Source of the DNA: Hyphomicrobiales bacterium
GTDB taxonomy: Bacteria; Pseudomonadota; Alphaproteobacteria; Rhizobiales; Phreatobacteraceae
DNA: 64,000 nucleotides
Assembly (NCBI GenBank): GCA_017304475.1
Contig: JAFKKV010000015.1
Location: 1 to 64,000, forward strand
Direction: 5' to 3'
In this document: positions 47,515-59,251 of the stretch, one piece after another
Layout of the letters: every line of letters starts with the position of its first letter
How positions within the stretch are numbered: the stretch's first letter is position 1
Position numbers and translations under genes: made by a program
Notes under the pieces: model-generated
Told to the model about the DNA's origin: nothing
What the model saw: the letters and a program-made list of their open reading frames with translations, nothing else
Databases searched by the model: none

Positions 47515-47702
47515 AACCCTCTCCCATAGGGAGAGGGTGGCGCCGTCAGGCGCCGGGTGAGGGGCGTGAGCGATCAAAACTGGTGCCGGCGCTCGTCGCG
47601 CATGGAGCCCCGCCGGAAATGAACGACCCCTCACCCGGCAGCTGACGTCAAGCAGAAGCAATTGCTTCTGCCGATGCCACCCTCTCCCTCTGGGAGAGGG
47701 TT
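47515..47702. repeat. Palindromic intergenic repeat, family A, copy 4, with mini-hairpin insertion
   Basis: As copies 2 and 3, but the right tip hairpin GGCAGC-TGAC-GCTGCC is split after TGAC by about 29 bp containing the perfect 20-bp palindrome GCAGAAGCAATTGCTTCTGC (47652-47671). This inserted hairpin is the same one found inside two family B copies. Confidence 0.9.
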
Positions 47703-47705
47703 GAT

Positions 47706-48209
47706 TCATAAGCCTTTTTCCTCAGCCAACCTGTCCAGCCCCTCGCCGTCCAGCCGGTAGAAGATCGCCGGCCGGACCGTCATGCCCAGGCGCTCGTAGA
47801 AGCGAATGGCGCCGTCATTGTGCGGCTCGGCGGTCAGGTCGATCCGGCCGATGCCGTTGTCGAGCGCGAAGCGGGCAAGAAAGCGCATCAGCGCCTCGCC
47901 GACGCTCGAGCCCCGCGCCTCCGGCACGACGAACAGATCCTTCAGGAAGATCAGGCCCTTGAGCCGCCGTCCCGGATGGATCACGGCGAAAGCGGCGAGG
48001 CCGACCGGCCGGGCGCCCTGGCGAGCGAGCGCGAACTGGCTGCCGAAGCGCCGATCGCGCTCGATCCGGTCGAGCAGGTCGGTGACCTCCTCGACCGGGC
48101 TGGGCTCCAGTTGCGGATTGTAGTGCCGGTCCATCGCCTGGTTCATCAAGGCGATGTCGGCATGGTCCTCAGGGGTGCAAAGCCGGATATCGAGCGCGTC
48201 ACCCGCCAT
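47706..48209 (-). CDS. GNAT-family N-acetyltransferase
   Basis: A 167-residue GNAT acetyltransferase from ATG 48209. The acetyl-CoA loop is IFLKDLFVVPEARGSSVGEALMRFLARFA (about 92-120), where RGSSVGEA stands for the Q/RxxGxG/A motif. The C-terminal AEPHNDGAIRFYERLGM is the family's last helix and strand. The acceptor is unknown. Ten bp separate it from the ettA stop, so it is translated from the ettA message. Upstream in-frame codons overlap ettA and are discounted. Confidence 0.88.
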   Translation of the reverse strand: MAGDALDIRLCTPEDHADIALMNQAMDRHYNPQLEPSPVEEVTDLLDRIERDRRFGSQFALARQGARPVGLAAFAVIHPGRRLKGLIFLKDLFVVPEARGSSVGEALMRFLARFALDNGIGRIDLTAEPHNDGAIRFYERLGMTVRPAIFYRLDGEGLDRLAEEKGL

Positions 48210-48219
48210 GGACTGTCTC

Positions 48220-49872
<1,653 letters not shown>

Positions 49873-50051
49873 GGGGTCTCGCGTCCTGTCGGACTTTAGC
49901 GGTGATAGGATTTGGGGCGCAGATAACGTCACCCTCCCCCCTGGCGCAAGGCGCAACACCGGAAATTTCCTGAGGTGACGTTGCGACATGATGAGGCGAG
50001 ACTGGCTCCGAAGCCGGGGCCGTGGCGTCCCGGGCCCGAGGGAGAACCGTC

Positions 50052-50423
50052 ATGAAGCTCTTGCTTGCCGCAGCATCGATCGCCGTCGCCGGCCTTGCCG
50101 GGCTCGCCCCCGTCCAGGCCCAGGAGGTCGGCGGCCGCTACCAGGTGCAGGGTGAAAACCCCAATGGCGGCAATTATTCCGGCATTGCCGAGATCTCCGG
50201 CACGGCCGGCGGCAATTGCGCCATTCGCTGGACACTGGTCAATACGCCGCCGAGCCAGGGCTTCTGCATGCGCCAGGGCGATGTGGTGGCCGCGGCCTAT
50301 CGGCTCGGCAATGCCCTCGGCCTGGTGATCTACCGGCTCGGCGACAAGGGCGTGCTGGACGGCACCTGGAGCGTCGCCGGCACCGAGGGGGTCGGCAAGG
50401 AACGGCTGATCCCGGCCCGCTGA
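50052..50423 (+). CDS. Small secreted protein, 123 aa, unknown
   Basis: A signal peptide [20 protein letters not shown] (cleavage VQA-QE) precedes a 90-residue beta-rich domain. It reads [33 protein letters not shown] and GMERL-like end [10 protein letters not shown]. The YxVxGxNPxGxxYxG opening is seen in small periplasmic proteins of Hyphomicrobiales; no function known to me. GGGAGA is upstream of ATG 50052. The next gene starts 34 bp downstream. Confidence 0.78.
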   Translation: MKLLLAAASIAVAGLAGLAPVQAQEVGGRYQVQGENPNGGNYSGIAEISGTAGGNCAIRWTLVNTPPSQGFCMRQGDVVAAAYRLGNALGLVIYRLGDKGVLDGTWSVAGTEGVGKERLIPAR

Positions 50424-50457
50424 ACCATCGACCGACGGCAGAACCAGGACCGAAGGC

Positions 50458-51732
50458 ATGACCGACATGGCCGGTAGCCCCCCGCCCCCCGGCCCCGGCC
50501 GGACACGCCAGACCGCGATCTATCTGCGTGGCCTCGGCGGCACATTGCCGGCGGTGCCGGTGGCCGCGGCCGCCCTCGAAGAGGCCGCCGGCCGCGCCAT
50601 GACCAGGAACGCCTTCGGTTATGTCGCCGGCGGCGCGGGCATGGAACGGACCATGGCGGCCAACCGGGCGGCCCTCGACCGGCTCGCCATCGTGCCGCGC
50701 ATGCTGGCCGACGCCTCGCGCCGGGATCTCCAGGTGTCGCTGTTCGGCCGCACCCACAAGGCGCCCTTCATGCTGGCGCCGATCGGCGTTTTGGAGATGG
50801 CGCACAAACAGGCCGAACGCGCGGTCGCCCGCGCGGCCAAGGCCGAAGGCATCGGCATGGTCTTCTCCAACCAGGCCTCCGTCGCCATGGAAGAGGTGGC
50901 CGCCACGCTCGGCGACACGCCGCGCTGGTTCCAGCTCTATTGGAGCACCGATGACGACCTGACCCGCTCGCTGGTGGCGCGCGCCGAAAAGTCCGGCTGC
51001 GAGGCGATCGTGCTGACCCTCGACACGACCATTCTCGGCTGGCGGCCGCGCGATCTCGATCTCGCCTCCCTGCCCTTCCTGCGCGGCCAGGGGCTGGCGC
51101 AATATCTCACCGACCCGGTCTTCCTGGCCAAGCTGCCGCCGACACCGCCGGCCTCGCCGATCAAGCCCTCGGGGCTCGACCTGGTCACGGCGCTGATCGA
51201 CCTCCTCGGTGCGTCCCGCCGTTTCGGCATCAGCCTTGCCACCGCGCGCTCGGCGGTCGCCCGCTTCACCCAGACCTATTCGCGCCCGGACCTCGTCTGG
51301 GACGACGTCTCCCGGCTGAAGGAGATGACCCGGCTGCCCGTGCTGCTGAAGGGCATCCAGAGCGCCGCCGACGCTAAAGAGGCCGTCGCGCGCGGCGTCG
51401 ACGGCATCGTCGTGTCGAACCATGGCGGCCGCCAGGTCGACGGCGCCATCGGCTCGCTCGACGCCCTGCCCGGCGTGGTCGCCGCGGCCGGCACGACGCC
51501 GGTGCTGTTCGATTCCGGCATCCGTTCGGGCGCCGACATGTTCAAGGCGCTGTCGCTCGGCGCGCGCGCCGTGCTGCTCGGCCGGCCCTATGTCTATGGC
51601 CTGGCGGTGGCGGGCGAACAGGGCGTCGCCGAGGTGATCCAGAACATGATCGCCGAGCTCGACATCACCATGGCGCTGACCGGCTGCCGGAGCATTGCGG
51701 AGATCGCCGAGGCCGAGATGGTCAGGGGGTGA
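50458..51732 (+). CDS. FMN-dependent alpha-hydroxy-acid oxidase
   Basis: A 424-residue FMN enzyme of the lactate oxidase/lactate 2-monooxygenase/glycolate oxidase family. [12 protein letters not shown] near residues 55-66 and [12 protein letters not shown] bind flavin. The catalytic histidine lies in [19 protein letters not shown] near residue 322, and [26 protein letters not shown] forms the phosphate site. The GAGMERTM segment and the long insertion around 200-260 resemble the monooxygenase branch, but oxidase versus monooxygenase cannot be decided by eye. Start 50458 or 50467. Confidence 0.88.
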   Translation: MTDMAGSPPPPGPGRTRQTAIYLRGLGGTLPAVPVAAAALEEAAGRAMTRNAFGYVAGGAGMERTMAANRAALDRLAIVPRMLADASRRDLQVSLFGRTHKAPFMLAPIGVLEMAHKQAERAVARAAKAEGIGMVFSNQASVAMEEVAATLGDTPRWFQLYWSTDDDLTRSLVARAEKSGCEAIVLTLDTTILGWRPRDLDLASLPFLRGQGLAQYLTDPVFLAKLPPTPPASPIKPSGLDLVTALIDLLGASRRFGISLATARSAVARFTQTYSRPDLVWDDVSRLKEMTRLPVLLKGIQSAADAKEAVARGVDGIVVSNHGGRQVDGAIGSLDALPGVVAAAGTTPVLFDSGIRSGADMFKALSLGARAVLLGRPYVYGLAVAGEQGVAEVIQNMIAELDITMALTGCRSIAEIAEAEMVRG

Positions 51733-51786
51733 GGACGTCGAAAAGGCGCCGGGCACGATCGGAACGGTCGCGCATTTGAACCTCGA

Positions 51787-51963
51787 CGTCATCCCCGGCG
51801 AGCCCGAGCAGAAGCTCTTGCTTCTGCGGAGGCGAGGGGAAGGCGATCCAGGAGCCGACGGACCGCGCCGGCGGCCCATGCGTCAAGGTGGTTTCGCGGT
51901 GTTGCCGGAGGAGCTCTGCAACCCCTGGATCCCCTTCCCTCGCTTCGCTCGCCGGGGATGACG
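51787..51963. repeat. Palindromic intergenic repeat, family B, copy 3, with mini-hairpin insertion
   Basis: Arms CGTCATCCCCGGCGAGC and GCTCGCCGGGGATGACG. The left arm carries GCAGAAGC-TCTT-GCTTCTGC at 51808-51827, absent from the right arm. The central region is about 60 bp. Between convergent genes. Confidence 0.88.
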
Positions 51964-52014
51964 GAAGTCTATGCAAACGACGCCGGTGACCTTCCGTCGG
52001 TCATCCCTCCCCCC

Positions 52015-52989
52015 TCAAAGTCCGCGCAGAAACTCCACCACCAGCGCGCTCACCTCGTCCGGCCGCTCCTGCTGGATCCAGTGACCGGCCATGTCGAGCA
52101 CATGCAGGCCGCGCAGGCCGGGCAAGGTGCGCGGAAAGGCCTCGACCTGCGCTTTCGACGCCGGAAAGCGCATCACGCCGTCCTTGGCGCCGACGATGAA
52201 CAGCGAGGGCTGGCGGATCGGCTCGCCGCGCCAGGGCGCGGTCAGGTGGAAATTGCGCGTCAGGTTGCGGTACCAGTTGAGCCCGCCGCGAAAGCCCGCC
52301 CTGTGGAACTCGCCGGCCATATGGGCGAGATGCGCCGCAGGCAGCCAGTCCGGCAGCACCTCGGGGTCCACCGTGTTGTCGAGCACGCCGCCTGACCCGA
52401 CATGGGTCATGCCCTTGGTCCGGTCGCGCTGGTTGCCCGAACCGGTGAAATAGAGCCGGCGCAGGCTGTTTTCCGGATCGCGGTCCAGCTCGGCTTCGGC
52501 GACGCCCGGCGCCTGGAAATACTGAATGTAGAAGTCGCGGATATCGAGCTTTTCCAGCGCGGTCAGGAAGTCGACATGGCCGGGCGGCGTCCAGGGCACG
52601 CTCATGCCGGCCACCGCCGGAAAGACATCCGGCCGGATCAATGCACAATGCCAGGCGACCGGCGCGCCCCAGTCATGGCCGACGACAACGGCCTGGGTCT
52701 CGCCCAGCGCCTTGACCAGGCCGACCTGGTCGGCGACCAGGTCGAGCAAGGTGTAGCGCTCGATTTCCGCGGGCGCATCGGTGCCGCCATAACCGCGCAT
52801 GTCCGGGGCGACGGCCCGGTAGCCGGCAGCGGCCACCGCCTTCAACTGGTGGCGCCAGGAGGCCCACCCCTCCGGCCAGCCATGGCAGAACAGCACCAGC
52901 GGGCCCCGGCCTGCCTCGGCATAACGGATGGTGATGCCATTGGCCTTGACGGTGGAAAGCGTGATGGCCGGATCAATGCCTTCGGTCAT
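52015..52989 (-). CDS. Alpha/beta hydrolase, epoxide hydrolase-like
   Basis: A 324-residue soluble alpha/beta hydrolase of the epoxide hydrolase group. The oxyanion motif is HGWPEG (36-41). The nucleophile is Asp106 in VVVGHDWGAP, with an acid in GAKDGV (about 271) and His in AGHWIQQERP (about 302). The WYRNLTRNF cap segment supplies tyrosine residues expected to polarise an epoxide. A GAGGGACC site precedes ATG 52989. The adjacent ABC genes are unrelated. Confidence 0.9.
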   Translation of the reverse strand: MTEGIDPAITLSTVKANGITIRYAEAGRGPLVLFCHGWPEGWASWRHQLKAVAAAGYRAVAPDMRGYGGTDAPAEIERYTLLDLVADQVGLVKALGETQAVVVGHDWGAPVAWHCALIRPDVFPAVAGMSVPWTPPGHVDFLTALEKLDIRDFYIQYFQAPGVAEAELDRDPENSLRRLYFTGSGNQRDRTKGMTHVGSGGVLDNTVDPEVLPDWLPAAHLAHMAGEFHRAGFRGGLNWYRNLTRNFHLTAPWRGEPIRQPSLFIVGAKDGVMRFPASKAQVEAFPRTLPGLRGLHVLDMAGHWIQQERPDEVSALVVEFLRGL

Positions 52990-53066
52990 GCGTCGGTCCC
53001 TCGCTCCTCATGCGACGTGGCGACCAAACAGGCCCGCGCGGCGAAGCGCAAGGCCCGCCGCGGCCT

Positions 53067-54586
53067 TCAGGCCCGGCCAGGCGCCATCGCCTTGGCAATG
53101 GCCAGGACCACGATCGCCGCCACCGCCGGCACCAGGGCGATCGGCGAGCCGACTGCCGCAAGCCCTGCGGCGGCCGCCCAGGCGATCGAGGCGAAGGCCT
53201 CGGCGAAGGTGGCCGCCCGCGAGGCGGTCTGGCGGCGACGGAAGGCCGAGCGTTTCGCCGTGGTCCGGAACATGAGCTGGATGGCCGTGGCGCTGGCGGC
53301 GGCCAGCAGGATCCCGATCGCCCCGACCGCGGCGGCGGCCGGCGACAGCAAGGCGACGGCGAACAGCAGCGGCGCCATGGGCAGAGCCACGGCGATCAGC
53401 ACCGCCTGGATCTTGGCACTCAGCATGGTGCGCGCCGTGAGCGGCGCGGTCGCGACCAGGTCCGGGGCGTCTTCACCCGAAATGGCGAGCCAGGCGAGCC
53501 CGCCGGCAAGCTGCCCCGCCGCCATCACCAGCACCGGCACGATCAGCGGCGCCGGATTGCCGCCCTCGCCGAAGCTCTGCCAGAGGAGCAAGGCCGGCGG
53601 CAGCAGATAGAGCATCTGCATCAAGGTCTGCGACATCAGCCAGGGGTCGCGGGCAAGCAGTTTCAGCTCCTTGGCGCGCAGCGCACGCACCGGGCTGACG
53701 GCGACGAAACGCACCGGCCGGGCCTGGGCGCCCGGCACCGTCCGCGCCGTGCTCGCCGCCGCGATGACCAGGCTGGCGAAGCGGCGCGAGGCCAGGACGA
53801 TCACCAGCGCGAGCAGAGCCAGCGCCAGGACGAGCAGGCCGGCCATCAGGCCGACCTCGCCCATGGCCGCGCGCGCCGGCCACCACAGCCGGCTGTCGGC
53901 CGCCGGCAACGCGCCGGTCACCGCCGCGCTGCCCAGGAAAGCGAAACGCCCGAGCCCCTGATGCCCGATAATGGCGGCGACCTGCAGGCCGATGACGATG
54001 GCCGCGCCGACAATGGCGGCCATGACCTGGGCCGCGAAACGCGTGCGCTTCGGCCCGACGACCCGGAACAACCCCAATGTGGCGAGAATGGCCAGCGCCG
54101 CAGCCGAGCTGCCCATCGCCACCAGCAGGCCATAGGCCCAGAGCCAGCGCGCGCCGCCCTCGATCGCCAGCATGTTGACGAAGGGGCCGATCAGCAGCAG
54201 CGCCATGGCCGTGCTGCCCGCGGCGATGCTGCCGAGGCGCAGGGCGAAAACGGTGCGGGCCGGTGCGGGCGAGGACAGGATCAGGTCGATGTCGCCGCGG
54301 GCATAGAGCACCCGGGTGACCGATTCCATCGCCTGGGACAGCATCAGCATCCAGGCCATGGCGGCCGCGGCCGTCAGCATGAGCAGGCCCGCCGGATCGG
54401 CGCCGGCGTCGAGCCGCGCCAGCGGCGTGACGCTGACGCCGGCGACCAGGTGCAGGCCGGCAAGCGCGACGGCGGCGATCAGCCCGGCGCGCAGGGCGCC
54501 ATGGCGCTTGCCGCGCAGCCACCACAGCCATTCACGCCAGGCGAGACGCAGCTCGTGGCGGGCGAACCAGGGCAGCGAGGCGCTGG

Positions 54587-54590
<4 letters not shown>
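53067..54590 (-). CDS. ABC transporter permease, 507 aa
   Basis: A 507-residue polytopic protein with about 10-12 membrane helices, for example GLIAAVALAGLHLVAGV near 37, AWMLMLSQAMESV near 79, and the closing IALVPAVAAIVVLAIAKA. SSPAPARTVFALRLGS and SPVRALRAKELKLLARDPWLMSQTLMQMLYLLP are soluble stretches typical of ABC-2-type exporters. Its start overlaps the ATPase stop by 4 bp (ATGA), so the two form one transporter. The substrate is unknown. Confidence 0.85.
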
Positions 54591-55351
<761 letters not shown>

Positions 55352-55495
55352 GGGCGCGGCTCCTCGGCCAGGCCGGTCGGCCGGGCGCTTGAGGGATGAG
55401 GCCGCCAGAGGACCCGAGCAGGATTGAAATGCGGTAAAGCCGCATGGTGAATGAGCTGATCCGGCGCCGATTAATCCTTGCCGGCCATGCCGCCG

Positions 55496-56767
55496 CTACG
55501 GCGCGGCGCGCGTCTCCGCATCGCGCCGGGCCACCGCGAACAGCGCCTTGCCGATCAGCGAGGGTTCCGTCTCGACACAGCGGGCATAGATGTTTTGGCG
55601 TTGCCGCTGTAGCGCGCGGCTTGCCGGCGCGGCCGTCGCGGCCCATTCGATCAGATGAACCGCAAGCCGAAGGTTTCCGGCCTCGGCGAGCACCTCGGCA
55701 CGCCGGCCGAGCGTCTCGGCCCCGCCCGCGAGCGCCGCGATCTCAGCGGCGAGTTCGGCTGCCGGGGCCGGCTTCAGATGGGCGGGATCGCCGTCGTGCC
55801 AGCCGGCATAGAGATGCCAGATGCCGCGAACCACGAATTCCGGGTCGTCATATTTCGGCAGGAGATAGGGTTTCGCCAGGAGCTCTCGCGGCGCCCGGAC
55901 CTGGTGCAGGATGTCGTCGAGTGATCGGCCCTGGTTCATCAGGTCGCGCGTCTGGCCGACCAGGCTTTCCAGGATGGCGGCGCCGTCGCCGAGCATATCG
56001 GCAACGCGGGCCGCGCCCGAAACCACCGGACCGTGGCCGGGCACGAGGATCTCCGCGCCAAGCGCCTGCATGCGGCGAAGCGCGACCGCCCAATCCGGAG
56101 CGTAGCGCTGGACCTTGCGCGGATTGCCCGCATTCGGGAACACCCAGATGACGAAATCGCCGCTCACGAGAATGCGCTTCCGCGGCAGCCAGACGAAGGT
56201 CGCGTCGTCGGTCTCGCCGCGGCCATGGACAAGGGAGAGCTCGACGTCGCCGACGGTGAGGTCGAGCCTGTCGTCATAGACCTCGTCCGGGCGCCGATGA
56301 TCGCTCGGGAAGCTGTAGCCCGGCGTGTTGAACTGCCGTCCCATGACGATCGAGTTCAGGCCGTGGGTTTCGTCATAGCGCGCCAGCCGCCCCAGCACGT
56401 TGCGGTGCGCGATGATGCGTGGGCGCGGCAGGCCTTTCGCGTCGGCCTCCTGGTCGATGAGCCGCGCGCCCCAGATGTGGTCGATATGGCCATGGGTATA
56501 GATGACGGTGTGGACCGGACCGGCATCCCAGCGGCGGATGGCGGCGAGCGTCTCAGCCGCCGTTTCGCGGCTGCCGGTATCGACCATGACCAGTCCGTCA
56601 GGGGTGCGGATGGCCGTCACATTGCCGAAGAGATAGCCGGTCGAGACGGCAATGACGTCATCGGCGATCTCATGGATCACGCCGCCCGCGACCGCCGCGG
56701 TCCATTGCTCCATCGCCGCCTCGCCCCGCCAGAGCCGATCGACCAGCTTCGTCCTGTCCGCCGCCAT
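55496..56767 (-). CDS. MBL-fold hydrolase with alkylsulfatase dimerisation domain
   Basis: A 423-residue metallo-beta-lactamase-fold protein resembling class III alkylsulfatases. VIYTHGHIDHIWG carries the metal set His92, His94, Asp96 and His97; RGETDDATFVWLP and PGHGPVVSG supply later ligands. The segment YDDPEFVVRGIWHLYAGWHDGDPAHLKP (about 297-325) is the alkylsulfatase dimerisation domain. The C-terminal SCP2-like substrate domain of full SdsA1-type enzymes appears absent, as the protein is about 200 residues shorter. ATG 56767 lies 9 nt after AGAGGA; ATG 56776 abuts it. Confidence 0.85.
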   Translation of the reverse strand: MAADRTKLVDRLWRGEAAMEQWTAAVAGGVIHEIADDVIAVSTGYLFGNVTAIRTPDGLVMVDTGSRETAAETLAAIRRWDAGPVHTVIYTHGHIDHIWGARLIDQEADAKGLPRPRIIAHRNVLGRLARYDETHGLNSIVMGRQFNTPGYSFPSDHRRPDEVYDDRLDLTVGDVELSLVHGRGETDDATFVWLPRKRILVSGDFVIWVFPNAGNPRKVQRYAPDWAVALRRMQALGAEILVPGHGPVVSGAARVADMLGDGAAILESLVGQTRDLMNQGRSLDDILHQVRAPRELLAKPYLLPKYDDPEFVVRGIWHLYAGWHDGDPAHLKPAPAAELAAEIAALAGGAETLGRRAEVLAEAGNLRLAVHLIEWAATAAPASRALQRQRQNIYARCVETEPSLIGKALFAVARRDAETRAAP

Positions 56768-56873
56768 TGCCGCCATTCCTCTTTGCCGTGGCGGCGACCT
56801 TAGCCGGGGCCCCTTGCCAGCGTTATGTCAGGAGACTGTCAACAGCCGGGAGCTTGGCTTAGGATCTCGCGTC

Positions 56874-57593
56874 ATGCGCCGCGCCGACCGCCTGTTCGAA
56901 ATCCTGCAGATCCTGCGCCGGCGCAAGACGGCGAGAGCCGCCGATATCGCCGAAATCCTGGAGGTTTCGCCGCGGACGATCTATCGGGATATCAGCGACA
57001 TGATCGCCAGGGGCGTTCCCATCGAAGGCGAGGCCGGCGTCGGCTATATCCTGCGGCCGGGCTTCGACCTGCCGCCGCTGATGTTCAACGAGGAACAGGT
57101 CGAAGCCCTGCTGTTGGGTGCGCGCATCGTGCAATCCTGGGCCGATCCGGAACTCGCCGAGGCGGCCGCCGACGTGATCGCCAAGGTGCGGCAGGTCCTG
57201 CCGGACGCGCTCGGGCGGCGCATGGATGCGCTGACCCTATGGGCGCCCGCCGATCACCATCGCGAACCCATCGCGATCGACCAAGCCGGCCTGCGCCGAG
57301 CCATGCGCGACCAGCGCAAGATCCGCTTCGGCTATCGCGACGCCGGCGGGCGTGTCTCCGAACGGCTGGTGCGGCCGCTGGTCATGGCCTTTTACGGTCC
57401 GGTATGGGTGCTCGCCGGCTGGTGCGAAGACCGCGACGCCTTCCGGGTGTTCCGGCTGGACCGCATGACCGACCTGACCATTCTCGACGAACGCTTCCGC
57501 GCCGAGCCCGGCAAGACGGCCTTCGACTTCCTCAAACAGGATGGCGGCCGCCGGGCGACGGGCACGAGTGGCGCCCGAGATGCACGGCCGTAG
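56874..57593 (+). CDS. YafY-type HTH/WYL transcriptional regulator
   Basis: A 239-residue regulator. The N-terminal HTH_11 domain (LFEILQILRRRKTARAADIAEILEVSPRTIYRDISDM) is followed by a WYL domain (about 140-215) that binds a ligand. The WYL core is recognisable in KIRFGYRDAGGRVSERLVRPLVMAFYGPVWVLAGWC and FRVFRLDRM. ATG 56874 is preceded by AGGATC. It is divergent from the MBL hydrolase; the EthD gene is 86 bp downstream on the same strand. The target genes are not known. Confidence 0.88.
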   Translation: MRRADRLFEILQILRRRKTARAADIAEILEVSPRTIYRDISDMIARGVPIEGEAGVGYILRPGFDLPPLMFNEEQVEALLLGARIVQSWADPELAEAAADVIAKVRQVLPDALGRRMDALTLWAPADHHREPIAIDQAGLRRAMRDQRKIRFGYRDAGGRVSERLVRPLVMAFYGPVWVLAGWCEDRDAFRVFRLDRMTDLTILDERFRAEPGKTAFDFLKQDGGRRATGTSGARDARP

Positions 57594-57679
57594 TGACACG
57601 CGGCGTCCGTTATGCGTCACTCATCCGGCGGCGGCGAGAGCCGGACCATCTCGACAACCCTGATCGCGGGAGGAATGCC

Positions 57680-57988
57680 ATGGCGCGCCTGGTGGTGATG
57701 TACAAGACGCCGAAGGACACGGCCGCTTTCGACACCTATTACTTCGAGAAGCACGTGCCGATCGCCAAGAAGATCCCCGGCCTCGGCAAATACGAGGTCA
57801 GCCAGGGCCCCGTCGGGACACCTGCAGGCGCCTCCGGCTTCCACCTGATCGCGACCTTGCACTTCCAGGACGTCGCGGCGATCCAGAAGGCTTTTGCGAG
57901 CCCCGAGGGGAGGGCGGCCGCCGCCGACGTCCAGACCTTCGCGACCGGTGGCGTCGACATGTTCCTGTTCGACAATCGCGAGGTCTGA
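57680..57988 (+). CDS. EthD family protein
   Basis: A 102-residue EthD-domain protein, a small ferredoxin-like-fold dimer involved in ether degradation in some actinobacteria and generally of unknown role. MARLVVMYKTPKDTAAFDTYYFEKHVPIAKKIPGL is the family opening, and the FHLIATLHFQDVAAIQKAFASPEGRAAAADVQTF segment the second strand-helix unit. GGGAGGA lies before ATG 57680. It is 87 bp after a WYL regulator gene, which may control it. Confidence 0.87.
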   Translation: MARLVVMYKTPKDTAAFDTYYFEKHVPIAKKIPGLGKYEVSQGPVGTPAGASGFHLIATLHFQDVAAIQKAFASPEGRAAAADVQTFATGGVDMFLFDNREV

Positions 57989-58117
57989 GCGAGCGGAGCG
58001 GAGCACGAGCGCTTCCAGCCCTCCTCCGAACGGCTGAAGCCGCTGACCTCGCCGGTCATTGAAATGACCGGCGAAGCATCCGACCCTGCCGGCGCCATCC
58101 GCCGCAGGAGCCCAGCC

Positions 58118-58945
58118 GTGCCATCCGATCCCATTGATCTTCATCCCTTCGACCAGGCGACCCGCGTCATGGCCGAAGGCTCCCGCCTGACCGGCGAGAC
58201 CAGCGATCTCTATTGGGCCTTTGTCGGGCCGTTCGGCGGGGCGACCGCGGCCACCATGCTCCGGGCGGCGTTGCAGCATGGCGAGCGGCGCGGCGAGCCG
58301 CTCGCCTTGACCGTCAATTATTGCGCGCCCATCGCGCGCGGCGGCTTCGACATCCATGTCCGGCTGGTGCGCGCCAACCGGTCGTCGCAGCATTGGTCGA
58401 TCGAGCTGGTCCAGGGCGACGAAGGCGTGGTGGCGACCGCCACCGCCGTCTTCGCGGAACGCCGGCCGTCCTGGTCGCATCAGCCCGAGGCCATGCCTGA
58501 CGTGACGCCGGCCGAACAACTGCCGTCCTTGCCGAGCGACAGATTTTCGGGCTGGCCCCGGCAATATGATTTCCGTTTCGCCTCGGGCGGCCCGCACTTC
58601 GCCGCCACGCTGAACGAGGAGGCCGCGGACGCACGCTCCGCCGTCTGGCTCGCAGACAGCCCCCCGCGCCAGGTCGATGCCTTGTCGCTGTCCGCCATGG
58701 CGGATGCCTTTTTCGGCCGCATCTTCCATGTCCGGGGCGCCATCGTGCCCTTCGGCACGGTGTCGATGACCACCTATTTCCACGTCGATGCCGCGGATCT
58801 CGCGGCCGAAGCCATCACCGGACTGCTCGGCGTCGCCGACGCCCATGTCTTCCACAAATCCTATGCCGACCAGACCGCCGAACTCTGGTCGCCCTCCGGC
58901 CGCCTGCTCGCGACCAGCCAGCAGATCGCCTATTTCAAGGCGTGA
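58118..58945 (+). CDS. Acyl-CoA thioesterase-like (double hotdog)
   Basis: A 275-residue thioesterase-like protein. The N-terminal hotdog has YWAFVGPFGGATAATML with a central helix, and SQHWSIELVQGDEGVVATATAVF. The second hotdog has GTVSMTTYFHVDA and AHVFHKSYADQTAELWSPSGRLLATSQQIAYF. It resembles TesB-like/4HBT_3 proteins; the active-site aspartate/threonine set is not certain. The start is GTG 58118 with AGGAG 7 nt upstream. The longer ATG at 58064 has no site. Confidence 0.85.
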   Translation: MPSDPIDLHPFDQATRVMAEGSRLTGETSDLYWAFVGPFGGATAATMLRAALQHGERRGEPLALTVNYCAPIARGGFDIHVRLVRANRSSQHWSIELVQGDEGVVATATAVFAERRPSWSHQPEAMPDVTPAEQLPSLPSDRFSGWPRQYDFRFASGGPHFAATLNEEAADARSAVWLADSPPRQVDALSLSAMADAFFGRIFHVRGAIVPFGTVSMTTYFHVDAADLAAEAITGLLGVADAHVFHKSYADQTAELWSPSGRLLATSQQIAYFKA

Positions 58946-59022
58946 GGGTGGGAGCTGTGGACTGCGCGTCGGTCGGCTGCTTGGGTTGCGGCCGGCCTCA
59001 AGGCGAAAAGCGCAGTCGAATC

Positions 59023-59185
59023 AACCCTCTCCCAAAGGGAGAGGGTGGCAGCGTCAGCTGCCGGGTGAGGGGTCGTCCATTTCCGGATAGGGCGGTATGC
59101 GGCGTGAGCGTCGGCACCAGTCCTGGGAGCCTACGCCCCTCACCCGACGCCTGACGGCGCCACCCTCTCCCTTTGGGAGAGGGTT
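59023..59185. repeat. Palindromic intergenic repeat, family A, copy 5, inverted
   Basis: Same ends as the other copies, but the tip hairpins are swapped (left GGCAGC-GTCA-GCTGCC, right GACGCC-TGAC-GGCGCC), so the element lies in the opposite orientation. It occupies most of the 306-bp gap 58946-59251 between convergent genes; no gene supported there. Confidence 0.88.
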
Positions 59186-59251
59186 GATTCATCGGCGCTT
59201 TTCTCCGTGAGACCTGTGTCCGCCGAAGGCGCAACCACCCTGCCCACCCCC

